A stretch of DNA of 64,000 nt from Edaphochlamys debaryana. Its lineage: Eukaryota > Chlorophyta > Chlorophyceae > Chlamydomonadales. The translations under genes were made by a program, and so were the position numbers. Shown here one piece after another: positions 51,201 through 62,434 of this stretch (within the stretch, counting starts at the first letter, position 1; every line of letters begins with the position of its first letter). The notes beneath the pieces are model-generated. The model saw only the letters and a list, made by a program, of their open reading frames with translations. It had not been told where the DNA came from and made no database searches. The DNA lies in the NCBI GenBank assembly GCA_016858145.1, contig JAEHOE010000016.1, positions 372,001-436,000 on the forward strand. Reading direction: 5' to 3'.

Positions 51201-53142
51201 ATGGCGGCTGGCCCGGGTCCGACTGGGCCTTTTGGCCCGGGCCCGGTCTGGCCACATCAGTCATGGCGGCTGCGCTGGCGGCAGGTCCGGCCATGGTGGG
51301 TGGGCGGCCCTGTGAGGAGGGCCGGCGCGCAACGAGGGTTTGACGTGCTTGCAATCTGGGTTGCTCGAGGAAAACAAGCGCAAGGCGTGTTGGACCCTTG
51401 CAGGAGCAACATGCGTGCGTGCGTGTGTGCGCGCTCCCGTGACCAAAGCCCGCGGCTCCCGTAGCTCCCTTGCCTCCGAGCGCCCATCCCCATCGCTTCC
51501 TTCCCTTTACCTTCGTCACCCCGCTCCCTTCCTAGGACGTGGTTACCATACCCGCCTCCTAACGGGAGATCCCGTGGCCACGCCTGCGGCTTTTCGTAAC
51601 CTCGTAACAGTAGCACACCCCCATTTCCCACACCTCCCTCCTCAGGACGTGGTGACCATACACGCCTCGTGCCGCGACCTCGATCTGGAAAGCCCGGACA
51701 TGAGCCGCGGCGATATGCTGCTCGAGGAGCTGGGGGAGGCGCTTGTGGGGGCGGCGACGGGGGACGTGCGGCCGGGGGACGGCGGCTGGGCGGGGGTGGA
51801 GCAGCGAGACATGCTGATGCAGGTGGGGCGGGTGGGGGGCAGGGGGTGGGGGGATGGGGAGGGGACGAGGAGAACCGGGGGCTGTGGTCCAGGGGTAAGG
51901 GACAAGCAAAAGCAGGGTGCCCCGGCCAGGGAGGGCACCCCTACCCTCGGAAACGCAGAGGCGTAGGAACCCCTGCCCCTGCCCCTCCCTAAACTTCTCC
52001 TGCCTCCTCCTTCAAACCCCCACCCCCTCCGCTACCCTCAGGTGGTGGAGTGCCCGCCCGCGAATGTGAGCCCTGCCGCGTGGCGGGCACTCACGGAGCT
52101 CTCTCTGGCGGAGACCGCTGAGAACACGAACGAGCGGTCCGGGGCGGTACGGTGCAGGTGGGTGTGTGCGCGCGGGTCTTCGCTCAGGGCGAGGGCGGTG
52201 GGGGCGGGGCGTAGGGCTAGGGCGGTGCTGCGTGCAACGCCGACTGCGCCTCCGCTCTAGCTCAGGGTTGGCTTGACTGCACAGCTTGGCACTACAGCAC
52301 TACAGCACTACAGCACCACTGCGCAGCTTGGCACCTGTCTAGGCCGCGCCCGTCTCCGCCCATCTCCAGGCCCCTCCCTCCCGTCGACGTTCCCCCTCAC
52401 CCGCCCTCCCTGCAGGCCCCGGCTGGCCTGGGTGCCCGCCCGTGCGCCCCTGAACGACCCACGGGACCCCCGCTTCCGCCTCTTCGAGCGGGGCAGCGCC
52501 TGGCCCGTTAGCCGAGCCGACGCGGGTTCGGAGGCGGAGCCGGATCTCGATTCGGAGTCGGACCGGGAGGAGGTCCGGGTCCGCCGAGCCAGGACCTGGC
52601 GCTGGGGCTGGGGCCCCGTGGGGCGTGCGTGGGGGCTGGACGGTGGGGACTGGGAGGAGAGCGAGGAGGAGAGCGAGCAGGAGGGGGAGGACGCGGAGGA
52701 GGACGCGGAGGAGGACGCGGAGGAGGACGGGGAAGAGGAGGGGCAGAGCGAGGAGGAGGACGGAGAGGAGGAGGGGCAGGGCGAAGACGAGGAGGGGGAG
52801 GGAGAGGATGGAGATGAGGGAGTGGGGCAGTGGGAGGACGGGGAGGACGACGTCGATCTGATGGCATCTAGCTCCTCAGAGGAGGGGGAGCCAGGGGGGC
52901 AGGAGGAGGAGGAGGATTGGTGGGTGGGCGGCTGGGTTGTGCACGCGGACGTGGACGGCGGTGGCGAGGGGGCGCAGGGAGGGGGGGCGAGGGCGGGGGC
53001 GGCATCGAGCAGGGCCAGGAGGGGCACCCGCCGGACCACGACATGGAGGTGGGCGGGGACTCGGAGGGGGGGGAGGCGTGAGGGGGGCAGTGAGGAGGGC
53101 GTGAGGGGCGCAGTGGTTAGGGAGAAGCTGAGGGTAAGGTGA
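48206..53142 (+). CDS. LRR-like protein with acidic C-terminus, frameshifted near its start
   Basis: Exons supported: 48206-48746, 48905-~49035, ~49445-49623, 49980-50620, 50900-51295, 51646-51822, 52042-52157 and 52416-53142. The joins from 49445 on keep frame; the 3' end of exon 2 is unresolved. The N-terminus (SFVDVLWAVGDRESLYAALD, then CRRWIND) resembles the F-box-like starts of algal LRR proteins. Leucine-rich strands follow: LPNLCTVKLTG, LPLLRELHVASCSGL, LPRLTQLVLREHEL and ALTELSLAE. The C-terminus is an Asp/Glu-rich tract of more than 100 residues. Against the paralogue at 62435, one base is missing near 48350 (CACGCGCTTACG versus CACGCGGCTTACG), which breaks exon 1: the reading frame passes to the one open from 48328. 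So this copy may be a pseudogene, or the deletion may be a sequencing error. Role unknown; F-box/LRR proteins usually select substrates for ubiquitin ligases. Confidence 0.6.
51531..51575 (+). repeat. Partial duplicate of the downstream acceptor and exon start
   Basis: TAGGACGTGGTTACCATACC is a near copy of the start of the exon at 51646 (CAGGACGTGGTGACCATACA), but runs into a TAA. It is a decoy acceptor plus about 30 nt of exon, 115 bp upstream of the real one. Confidence 0.6.
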
Positions 53143-56040
53143 CAGGCGTGAGGCGCAAACGCACGGTATGATCGATGTAGTATTGGTGTTCCGGTCGTGT
53201 GGAGTTTGGCTCGGGCGGTAGCGGCGTGAGCAGCAGGAGTGCTGCCCAGCAGGATTCGGTTCGGGGTTGCGGTGACAGGCGTGAGGTGCAACCGCACCAT
53301 ATGGACCGCGGAGAGGCGAGGCGTAGGTGATGATGCGTAGAGAGCCACCCTTGTTACGTGTCACACTGTCCGGGTTGTGCGGACTTGAGCGTTGAGCCGG
53401 GCAAAGCGGGATGAGCTTTGCAGTGTCGGTAGCCCTTGGAATTTGCCCTTGGCGCGTGACTTCGGCGGCCGGGGGCCCTGGACCCAAGGCTTGGGCCCTG
53501 TTGGCGGGAACCGGCCGTGACGTCCCAGCACACTAGCGGCCGCCATGGGCGGTCCGAAGGGCGTGCCCCCAGAGGATACTACTCAAGCGCGTTGTGTGGT
53601 TGTCTGTGCTGGCCGCGGGGGTCGGCGGGGGTCGGCGGGAGTCGGGACCGGCGGCAACCCACAGCAGGCGTACCCATCTCACACCTTCTGGCAGTTAGCC
53701 ACCACTAAGCGACCGACCTAACGAAGATATGCACAACATGTCGCGACCAGAAAGGCATAGCAGGATGTCGAAGCTCGAGGTGGCGAGAGCAGGGTCAATG
53801 GTTGACGGCGTTCTCGCGCGACGCGGCACGCTGTTGCGCTTGACAGACCACATAGTGCATATCTTGGAGCCAACATTTATTAGCAACTTGATGCGTTGCC
53901 AAACGTCGCATGTTGACGCCCATCATGGTCCAGCTCGCCGGAAGTCGCCCTCCCGCTCAAGCCGAGTACACGCTGCAGTCGCCTTCTGCTAAATGCAAGT
54001 AGCAGAGCAAGTCGTGGTTTCAGGTATCGAGTCGAGGAGCGTTCTCTCGCGACGCTGCTCGCGACGTGTACGCACCAGCACCAACATACTTAAGTCAGCG
54101 TCTGTGAATGCATGGACAGCACGGTGTTAGCGTGGGCAGGGGGTGGGGTAAGTGTGAGACTCGTGAAACCATTAGCGGACCCCGCAAGCGGTGCACGCCA
54201 ACTGCAGAAAGGAAAGAAAACCCCTCTACTTCGCAGAGATTGAGCTCGCCCATCAGGGTTGCTGTTGAATCCTGGCTCCCATGTGCTGCGCGGTCGCCCG
54301 CCAGTGGTGGTGCATGGGCGAGGTGTATGTAGGAATCCAGGAGTGAAGCGGCGGCGGGTGCGGGGTCCGGCTGGGGGGTGCACGGTAGCCGGGCCGATGT
54401 GGGGGCAACGGCGGAGGCGTCCGGATGGTCCCAGGCAGCAGCGCGGGCGCGGGCGCATGAGCGAGACACGGAGGCTTACACTACCGGGAGGCGGGCCAGG
54501 GCGCTGCACGACGAGGCAGCCCTTGCAGAGACAGGCCCCCGGAAACCAAGCAAGGAGCGCAGCCCCAGGCCCCCAGCGGGACAGGAAACGGCACTGCAAG
54601 GCTGGACGGAGGGCGCAGGGCTCCTAATGAGCCGTGGGACGGGCGAATCCACTGGGAGCAGCGACACACGACAAACCTCAGGGGCAGGGGTGCGAGGAGG
54701 GTGCAGGCATGAGACGCGTGGCGGGCGTGGGGGGCACAGAGCGCGCGAGGGGCACAGGGAGCTCGGGTGGGTTGCGGGATTGGGGGCACAGGGCGAGGGG
54801 CGCAGGGGGCGTGGGGGGGAGGGGGGCTGAAGGGGCCCCGAGAGCGCGACGGGCAAAAGCAGGCTTTGCGTGGGCTCCGGGGTGGGTGGGTGGCGTGGGG
54901 GGTGGGGGGAGGCTGAGGGGCGCGGGTCGCGGGGCCTGGGGGGTGGGGCGCGGCGGGCGAGCGGGCAGGGGGGCAAGGGGGCGAGGGTGGTTCACAAGCC
55001 GGTGGGCCTTTAGGGTTTAGGGTTGATAGGAAGTTAGGAACATGCCAGATCACGCTTCGGGGGGTCGGAGGGGAGGCGCTGTGGTTGCGGTGGGGGAGGG
55101 TGAGGGTTGCCGGGCAAGGGCCAAGGGGGGTTGATTGACCAGACACCAGAGGGTGCTGACTCTAGCTACTCAGGGCGCGCGGAGGGGCACAGGGGGCGCA
55201 TGCCGGGAGGGTGAGGGGTGTGGCCGGGCGCAGGGGAGGTGAGGGATGCGGGGTGGGGCGCGGGGCTTGACGCTTCCGCTCTTCTCTGTCGATAGGGCTT
55301 TCTGGCAGGGGTCCGCGCTGTGCCAACATGTCGGCCAGCAAGCCACGAGATCAAGGTGCCTGCCTGCGTGTCCGCCAGCATGCTAGGGGCCCGAGCTGCG
55401 TGTCGGCCAGGCACCCTGTCCGCTATGGACTATGCGGACTTGCTTCCCGTGCGCCTCGGGCGAGGGGGGAAGGGGGGAAGGGGAGACCGAGCACGTTGGT
55501 GGTGTCCGGAGCCGCGTGCCCGACTGCCCGTAGCCCGGTCTGATACCACTATGACTGCGCGAGCCAGCCGGGGTCGCCCGAGGTCGCGTCGCTGCCACGC
55601 GGGTGGAGCATGGTTGCGTCCTGACTTGTGGTGCCCAAGTTGCCATGCAACGCCTTGCCTACGTATCAGTGATCTGGTACTTGATGTGCTGGGGCTGGTG
55701 TCAGGTCGCGCGACGTGCCTCAGTTTCAATCGCGAGCCGCTCGGTGCCCAGCCGCAGCGCTGCGCCCCGGCTTGTTCTCCTCGCTCTCTTCTATGTGTAT
55801 TGTGTCGCTCTGAAGGGCTGTCACGGCCCGACGACTTTGTCGCAATTCGGTCGCTTTTGCGCTCGAGCCCCACGCGCTTCCCCAGCTTACTGCTTGTCTA
55901 CCGGTCGCGAGGTTTTTCATGTGCTGCTCTGCGGTGCTGGTCGCGAGGACTCTGCCGACGTGGCGTGCACGGGCTTATTTTTAACTCGTACCAGGGGTGG
56001 GTATTCGGGCCGATCCGTAAGGCTCTGTCCCATCGTGGAT
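53143..56040. other. Gene-poor region
   Basis: No supported gene. A short direct repeat (GGTGACAGGCGTGAGG) occurs at 53139 and 53271. The + strand is strongly G-rich from about 54690 to 55260. TTTAGGG occurs twice in a row at 55009-55022. A 329-codon open frame at 55320-56309 lacks introns, recognisable domains and normal composition; I do not call it a gene. Confidence 0.5.
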
Positions 56041-57718
56041 GGGCGAGCCAATGGGGTCGGGGGCGCGAACAAGATGGGTGTCAGCTTCCGAAGCTGGAAA
56101 AAGGGCTGAGCCCTAGAATTCCTGGGCAGCGGTATATGCGTGCAGGCACGGTGCAAAGCGCGGGGCCGTGTGGCGCGCTCCACGCGAAGCTTCGGGGGGA
56201 CAGGGGGCCGGGGATGGACGCGGGGCGAAACACATTTCCACGCCGACCGGTGACAAAGTGTTGCCCGTACTTCCTCCTCGACGGATCTGAGTTGCAGGAG
56301 GTAAGATAGCAACATCGCGCTTGGTCCGGGCTTGGTCGGCGAGGTTTGACCGAAGTCGGCACCACAGCCATCCTCGCAACAGCCGTGCCAAAACTTGCCG
56401 AAACTACCTCGCTATTAGCTTCAAAGTGTTAGATATCTATCGAAACGAATGTCCGAATTGCTCTTGGGGCTATGGGTGCGAGCTGGTGCGACTGCCTTGC
56501 CAACATGTTGAGTTCGCGTAGGGTCGATAACTTTTCCTGCTCTTAATCACAAGCGATAGGGATAAAGAAATTAAAGCTTGTGGCGTCGCGGGCTAGGCGT
56601 GAATCGCATGTTTATGTGTGACACAGATTGGGGGTGGAGGGGCTGCGTGGGGGGGGACAAGATGGGTGACAGCTTCCTTAAAGCTGAAAAAAGGGCCGAG
56701 CGGTATATGCGTGCAGGGTGCGTGCAGCGGTATATGCGTGCAGGCACGGTGCAAAGCGCGGGGCCGTGTGGCGGGGACAGGGGGCCGAGGATGGACGCGG
56801 GGCGAAACACATTTCCACGCAGCCCGGCGACAAAGTGTTGCCCTTACTTCCTCCTCGACGGATCTGAGTTGCAGAAGGTTAAATAGCAATATCGCGCTCG
56901 GTCTGGGCTTGGTTGGCGAGGTTTGACCGAAGTCGGCACCACAGCCAACCTCGCAATAGCCGTGCCCATACTTGTCGAAACTACCTCGCTCTTAGCTTCA
57001 AAGTGTTAGGTGTATATCGAAACAAACGTCCGAATTGCTCTTGGGGCTATGGGTGCGAGCTGGTGCGACTGCCTTGCCAACATCTTGAGTTGAGCTCTCA
57101 ATCACAAGCGATAGGGATAAGGAAACTAAAGCTTTTGGCATAGCGGGCTAGGCGTGAATCGCATGTTTATGTGTGACACAGATTGGGGGTGGAGGGGCTG
57201 CGTGGGGGGGGACAAGATGGGTGACAGCTTCCTTAAAGCTGAAAAAAGGGCCGAGCGGTATATGCGTGCAGGGTGCGTGCAGCGGTATATGCGTGCAGGC
57301 ACGGTGCAAAGCGCGGGGCCGTGTGGCGGGGACAGGGGGCCGAGGATGGACGCGGGGCGAAACACATTTCCACGCAGCCCGGCGACAAAGTGTTGCCCTT
57401 ACTTCCTCCTCGACGGATCTGAGTTGCAGAAGGTTAAATAGCAATATCGCGCTCGGTCTGGGCTTGGTTGGCGAGGTTTGACCGAAGTCGGCACCACAGC
57501 CAACCTCGCAATAGCCGTGCCCATACTTGTCGAAACTACCTCGCTCTTAGCTTCAAAGTGTTAGGTGTATATCGAAACAAACGTCCGAATTGCTCTTGGG
57601 GCTATGGGTGCGAGCTGGTGCGACTGCCTTGCCAACATCTTGAGATGAGCTCTCAATCACAAGCGATAGGGATAAGGAAACTAAAGCTTTTGGCATAGCG
57701 GGCTAGGCGTGAATCGGA
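56041..57718 (+). repeat. Tandem repeat, 555-bp unit, about three copies
   Basis: Two near-identical copies with a 555-bp period (compare 56593 with 57148) and a more diverged first copy from about 56041. A partial fourth copy ends at GGCTAGGCGTGAATCG (57718). Each unit holds one or two GGTATATGCGTGCAGG boxes, a stretch ending AAACACATTTCCACG, and an AT-richer part around CTACCTCGCTCTTAGC. Short frames inside each unit repeat only because the DNA does. Confidence 0.9.
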
Positions 57719-57926
57719 CGGACACCGACACGGGGTAACCCCGGCTGGCGCTCCGCGCCGGGGGCTCAGCCCAAAAACGCGCGCATCAAGCCTCCCCGCT
57801 TGAGGCCCAATACCACGCGCCCCCCTGAACCGCGAACCTCGCCCCTCGCCCCTCCCTCCACCCTCTCGCCCCCCGGCTGGCGCTCCGCGCCAGACGCTAC
57901 GCGCCGGGGGCTCAGCCCAAAAACGA
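57719..57926. repeat. Dispersed GC-rich repeat, copies 2 and 3
   Basis: 57719-57781 and 57871-57926 share CCCGGCTGGCGCTCCGCGCC and GGGGGCTCAGCCCAAAAACG. Read in reverse complement, the first matches parts of 12731-12800, including TTACCCCGTGTCGG. Confidence 0.6.
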
Positions 57927-58696
57927 GTGCTGAGCCAGCCCCTCACCGGGGGTCAATGCAACATGCAACTAGCCGGGTCTGGCCCACCGGGGGGGATAGC
58001 ACCACACGGGGAGGACAGCCAGCCGACCCGCCTGCCATTCATGCGGCGGGGACGGAGCGTGGGGGCAGAGCGATGTGGCGCAGCAGCGAGGCAGATGCTG
58101 GGCAGCGGAATGGCGGGCTTGGCGGGAGAGCGTACGGGAATCAACTAATCAGGTCGTCCATAAGGAGAGGGCTCTTCAGAGCAGGGTAGGATCGGTTGTC
58201 ACGACCCAGCGCTGACTTGAGCATCACCTTTTGGGGTGCTGCTAACTGGGGGCAGAGGGCTCTCGTCAGTCTTGGAGAGCAGCCGAGTCCGGTCCAGGGG
58301 ACGGAAGGTGGGCCCTGGCGGCCTGATCGAACAGGGGGTGATGGTATACCGCCCTGTTTGCCAGCCCGTGTTACCCCCCATATCGTCAGTGTGGGAGCGG
58401 TTACACGTGGGGTCGTGACACGGTGGCCAGGACGTCTTTTGGGCCGCCGTTAGGCTCTTCGGGCGGCGGCGCGCCGGCGCATCATGGAAAGGGATGGGCC
58501 ACGAGGGGGTTCTGTGCTCTCAGGGCCGGCAGAGGCCACGGGAAAGGGGTGGGCCACGAGGGGGGGGGCCATGGGTAAAGACCGAGAATGGGAGCTCGGG
58601 GGTCGGAGGGCTGCGAGGGCATAGCCTCCATGCAATGCACTAGCAACACCGGGCACCTCTTTTCATACAGATTCAATACAACGTGCTCAGTAGCAA
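57927..58696. other. Upstream region of the F-box/ankyrin gene
   Basis: Presumed promoter and 5' leader. It includes two GGAAAGGG(A/G)TGGGCCACGAGGG copies at about 58487 and 58539. No gene seen. Confidence 0.4.
58443..58467. repeat. Hairpin box of the dispersed repeat family
   Basis: A GCCGCC arm, the spacer GTTAGGCTCTTC and a GGGCGGC arm; the same box occurs at about 12745-12770. Confidence 0.55.
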
Positions 58697-60669
58697 ATGG
58701 CCGTCAATGCAAGCGCGCTCGCGGAAGTCTGCGGCCCGGACATTCTCGGCCGCATCGCGAGCTTCCTGCCGCCCAACGACATAACTTGCACGCTGCGGCT
58801 CGTGAGCCGGACTATTGCTGAGCAGTTCCGGGAGCACACCGTTGTGCGGCTCTCGCAGCCCTCCCCAGCTGCGGCCTTCGCCGCGCACTGGTCCGCGCCC
58901 GGCGCCTGCCGCGCCCTCTCCTACAAGCGCCGGCTGCAGCTGGTGTGCCTGACGGCCGCCAGCGGGGATGTGGGTAACCTGGAGGTGGCGCTGGCGGCGG
59001 CGGGGCTGTGGCCGACCGTGAAGCTGATGGCGGCGGCCGCTGCCGCCGGCCAGCTGCACGTGTGCCGCTGGCTGGCGGAGCGGGGGTGCCCGCTGGAGGG
59101 ACCATTCCCGGCCCTTAGCCCTCTCAACGCCGCCGCCAAGGGCGGCCATGCGGCGGTGTGCGAGTGGCTCCTGGAGCAGGGGTGCGCCTGGAGCGAGGAG
59201 TGCGTGCTGTCAGCTGCACGCGGGGGTCACCTGGAGCTCATGCGGACCCTCCTGCGCAAGGGCCCACCGGACGCAACCGAAGACGTTTCGGCAGAGAGCT
59301 TGCTCAAAGCAGCGGCGGAGGGCTGCGACCTAGTAACCCTCCAGGCGCTGTGTCGAGAGAGGGGAGGCTTCAGTGGCCCTCGCCCGCTCGGGGATGCCAT
59401 GGCTTCCGCCGCCCGCAGCCCCACCCCCGACTGGGCGGCCAAGGTGGCGTGGCTGCTGGAGCAGGTGGGGAGGTGGAGGTTGGGGGCATGTGTGGGCCTG
59501 TAGTTACACTTTTCAGGGGAGAGTACGTGGGGGCTGTCAGCACAGAGGCCTAGCAGTAGTCATCTGGCGACTCAAGGAGCCGTAACTTCTGATGCTCGTT
59601 CCCTCCTGCGGCTCCACCCTGCAGGGCGCGGAGCGGCGTGCACAGGCCTGCACCGCCGCCGCCTCCTGCCCTGACGCCCTCACCCGGCTGACCCTGCTGG
59701 TGGAGGGCATGGGCTTCCCGGTTGGCATCTCAGCGGTCGACTTGGCGGTACTTGAAGGCCGGGCAGACGCCGTACGCTGGCTGCTGGCCCGGGGCTTCCG
59801 ACCATCGGATGAAAGGTTCCTAAGGTTCATTGCGGATGGGGCCTTCAAGGAGGTGCTGAGGGCGCTGCACGCCGCGGGCTGCCCATTGGGCCCACCTGAG
59901 GAGCTGATCCGCACTGCGTGCGAGTCTGGGAGTGTGGAGACGGTCAGCTGGGTGCTGGAGACGTTTGGACCTGATGAAGCGCTGCACGCCGCAGGGCCCA
60001 GGGCCTTCGATGCGGCCCTCAGCTCCGGGAGCCTGGAGCTGGTGACGTGGCTGCGCGAGAGGGGCGTGGGCCCCGGCCCAGACCCCTGGGGCTTTGCGGC
60101 CGAGGGCGGCAGCGTGGCTGTGCTCGAGCTGCTGCCGGAGTGGGGCGCGGGTGTGCAGGTGCGGCAACCGTGCGAGACGCAGGGTAGAGCCGTGTTACGC
60201 CCCTCCATCTTTGCCGTCGGCTGCACCACCCTAGCCTGTTCTGCTGCGCCCCGCTCTCGTACCTGAACCTCCCGCTCTCTCCGTGTCCGTGCCATCGCAG
60301 GCAGCTTCCTCCCTGGCTAGCCGCCCGTACCCGACGGCGGCGGGGAACGGCGACCTGCTGACCCTGGAGGCCCTGCGGCGCCTGGGCGTGCCCCTGGGCC
60401 GCACAGAGCTGGACACTAAGGAATTGGTGAGCGGGGGCATCCGGTACCATGCACCCTTGCCAGCGCTGCGGTGGCTGCGGCAGGCCGTGGGGGAGGTGGA
60501 CTGGACCGCAGCGGCAGAGGCGGCCCGCGAGGCACTGCCGCTACCAGCGATGTGGCTGGCGGAGGTGCTTGCGTGGGTGCAGGCGGAGGCGCAGGCGGAG
60601 GCGGAGGCGAACGGAGGAGGACGGTTGGTGGTGGAGGACAGCAAGGAGGAGGGGGAGGCAGACGAATAG
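58697..60669 (+). CDS. F-box-like/ankyrin-repeat protein (556 residues)
   Basis: Three exons join at phase 0: 58697-59464, 59625-60158 and 60301-60669. Near the N-terminus, DILGRIASFLPPNDITCTLR followed by LVSRTIAEQF is F-box-like. Then ankyrin-type units repeat along the chain: AAAAGQLHVCRWLAERGCPL, AAKGGHAAVCEWLLEQGC, AARGGHLELMRTLLRKG, AVLEGRADAVRWLLARGF, ACESGSVETVSWVLETF, ALSSGSLELVTWLRERGV and AAGNGDLLTLEALRRLGV. The end is an Ala/Glu-rich, acidic tail. An F-box with ankyrin repeats suggests a substrate receptor of an SCF ubiquitin ligase; that role is inference. The first ATG has AGCAAATGG context. Algal genomes carry many such ankyrin genes. Confidence 0.85.
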
Positions 60670-62434
60670 CGCAGCGGTAGCAGACCTGAAGGAACGGGGC
60701 GAGGCATGAGCGGATGAGGGCATGTGGGGAATCGCAGGCATACATCCGAGGTTCGAAGGCAGCAGCAGGAAGCCTGTGCGTGCGGGGCACGGCGTACGGG
60801 CGGTGGGGAGGTGGAGTGCCAGGTCATTGGAAGTGGTGGACTCCTCCTCAGGGCCTGATCGTTGCGGCGGCCGGGGACGAGGGAGGTGGACCTGGGGGCG
60901 GCGTGGGCTGTCAGTTATGCTCATGTGAAGGCCGAGAAAACGTAGGCGCGGGGTAGGGAGCGCAGCCCAGCACCGCATCCGGGCGCAGCTGCTACCATCA
61001 CCCCTGGCTACCATGGAGGAGCGGCATCTGCGGGCAGCATTCTCGGAAAGCCAGCCCTTCGCGTCCCCTTAACATCACCCGGCCCCCAGGCCGGCGGGGG
61101 ATGGGGCAAGCCAACGCACTGGGTGGACGCAGGCAGAGAGGGGATCGGGGCTTTCTGTGCTCGCAGGGGCCGTGCAGCGTAGTCCGGACGACGACGGGGG
61201 ATGCAGCTGAACGCGACGATGTAGCCGCTGCCGCAACGCGAGAGAAGAAGGCGGGGTGCCAGCAATGCGCATCGCCGAGGCAGGGGCTAACCTAGGGGCA
61301 GCCGCGCGCGCAAACGGTACTTTCCTGGCTCCTGGTGTCGAGGCCCCCGGTGTTGTGCGTTCAGGCGGCCGCCAGTCCCGCTAATAGAGCACGTTGGCCC
61401 ACCTGTGATCAAAGTGAAGAGCAGCGTCGAGTCAGCCTGTGGTGTTGCTAACGGTAATAGTGCGGTGCGTGTGCAGTGCGAACCGGGGGAAAGAGTCAGT
61501 GGCAAGGACGGCTGATAAGTAGCGGACCACGGTACGGCTCTAGACGCTTCATCCCGTCATCCCGCGTGCACTAGTGCAACTAGCTCGACACCAAGGAGCC
61601 GGCGCAGGAACCGCATAGTTGTGGGAGGGGCAGATATGGCAAGGCCCCACAAGGGAGAAACGCGCGACGGGCCGGACGAAGTCCAACCGAAGACGACGTA
61701 GGCGTAGAATGATGTCGGCTGCAGACGGTGAAGGTGTAGGGCTGAGGCTGCCTTACGCTCGTAGACACCGGCCGCACCGCCCGCGCACAAAGTTTGCTGT
61801 GGAACACGCGCTGGCGTAAGCTGTCCGAGGCAGAGGAAAGCTTTAGAGTACCTGCGAGGCTGGGGGCTGGGGCGTGGGGCTGGGGGCTGGCAGACTGCGG
61901 TCAGCTGTGTGAGTGCACGTGTGGGGCGGAAAGGGACTCAGCTGGGGGGGCCAGAGTGCACGTGCTCCGCCGGGGCAGCTGACCCACGGGGAAGAGGGAC
62001 AGGGACAGGGACGGGGGAGGCTGGGTGGCGCGATAGGGTCGCGAAGGGGATCGGGGCCCTAAGGATAGGCAGGAATGCCCTTGACTGCCACACAGGGCTG
62101 GGGGTGGGCGAGGGTAGGGGCGATCCTCGGTAGTCCTCAGCCGCCAGACACTCCCCACCCTATGCCCAGACACGCCCAGACTGCGTCCCTTGCCGAGGGG
62201 CACGAAGTGAGCTGAAGAATCGCGCGACGCGAACCGGACCCCCCCGTGCTCTGTCGGGAGCTGTCTCCAGCTTGCGTGCCAATTTACACTGGATACCTCC
62301 TCCAATACCTCCTGCAATATCTTTCCTCACCTCGCCTAAGACTTTCTAAACCAGCACGACCCGACTGTGTTGCTCGCGCTCCCCCGCAACGTTGACGGTG
62401 GACGCCTATATGGCTTTGGAAAGCTCCAAGCGTA
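60670..62434. other. Intergenic region
   Basis: 3' flank of the F-box/ankyrin gene and promoter side of the LRR-like paralogue. No gene, tRNA or transposon terminus recognised. Confidence 0.45.

Noticed and set aside
52308..53348. 346-codon minus-strand frame rich in Ser/Pro
   Set aside because: Antisense of the GAG/GAC-rich acidic tail of the LRR-like gene.
55009..55022. Two TTTAGGG units, plant-type telomere motif
   Set aside because: Only two copies in a G-rich stretch; too short to call an interstitial telomere.
55320..56309. 329-codon open frame on the + strand
   Set aside because: Composition rich in Arg/Cys/Pro/Ser without domains, no intron support, and its 3' part lies in the tandem repeat unit.
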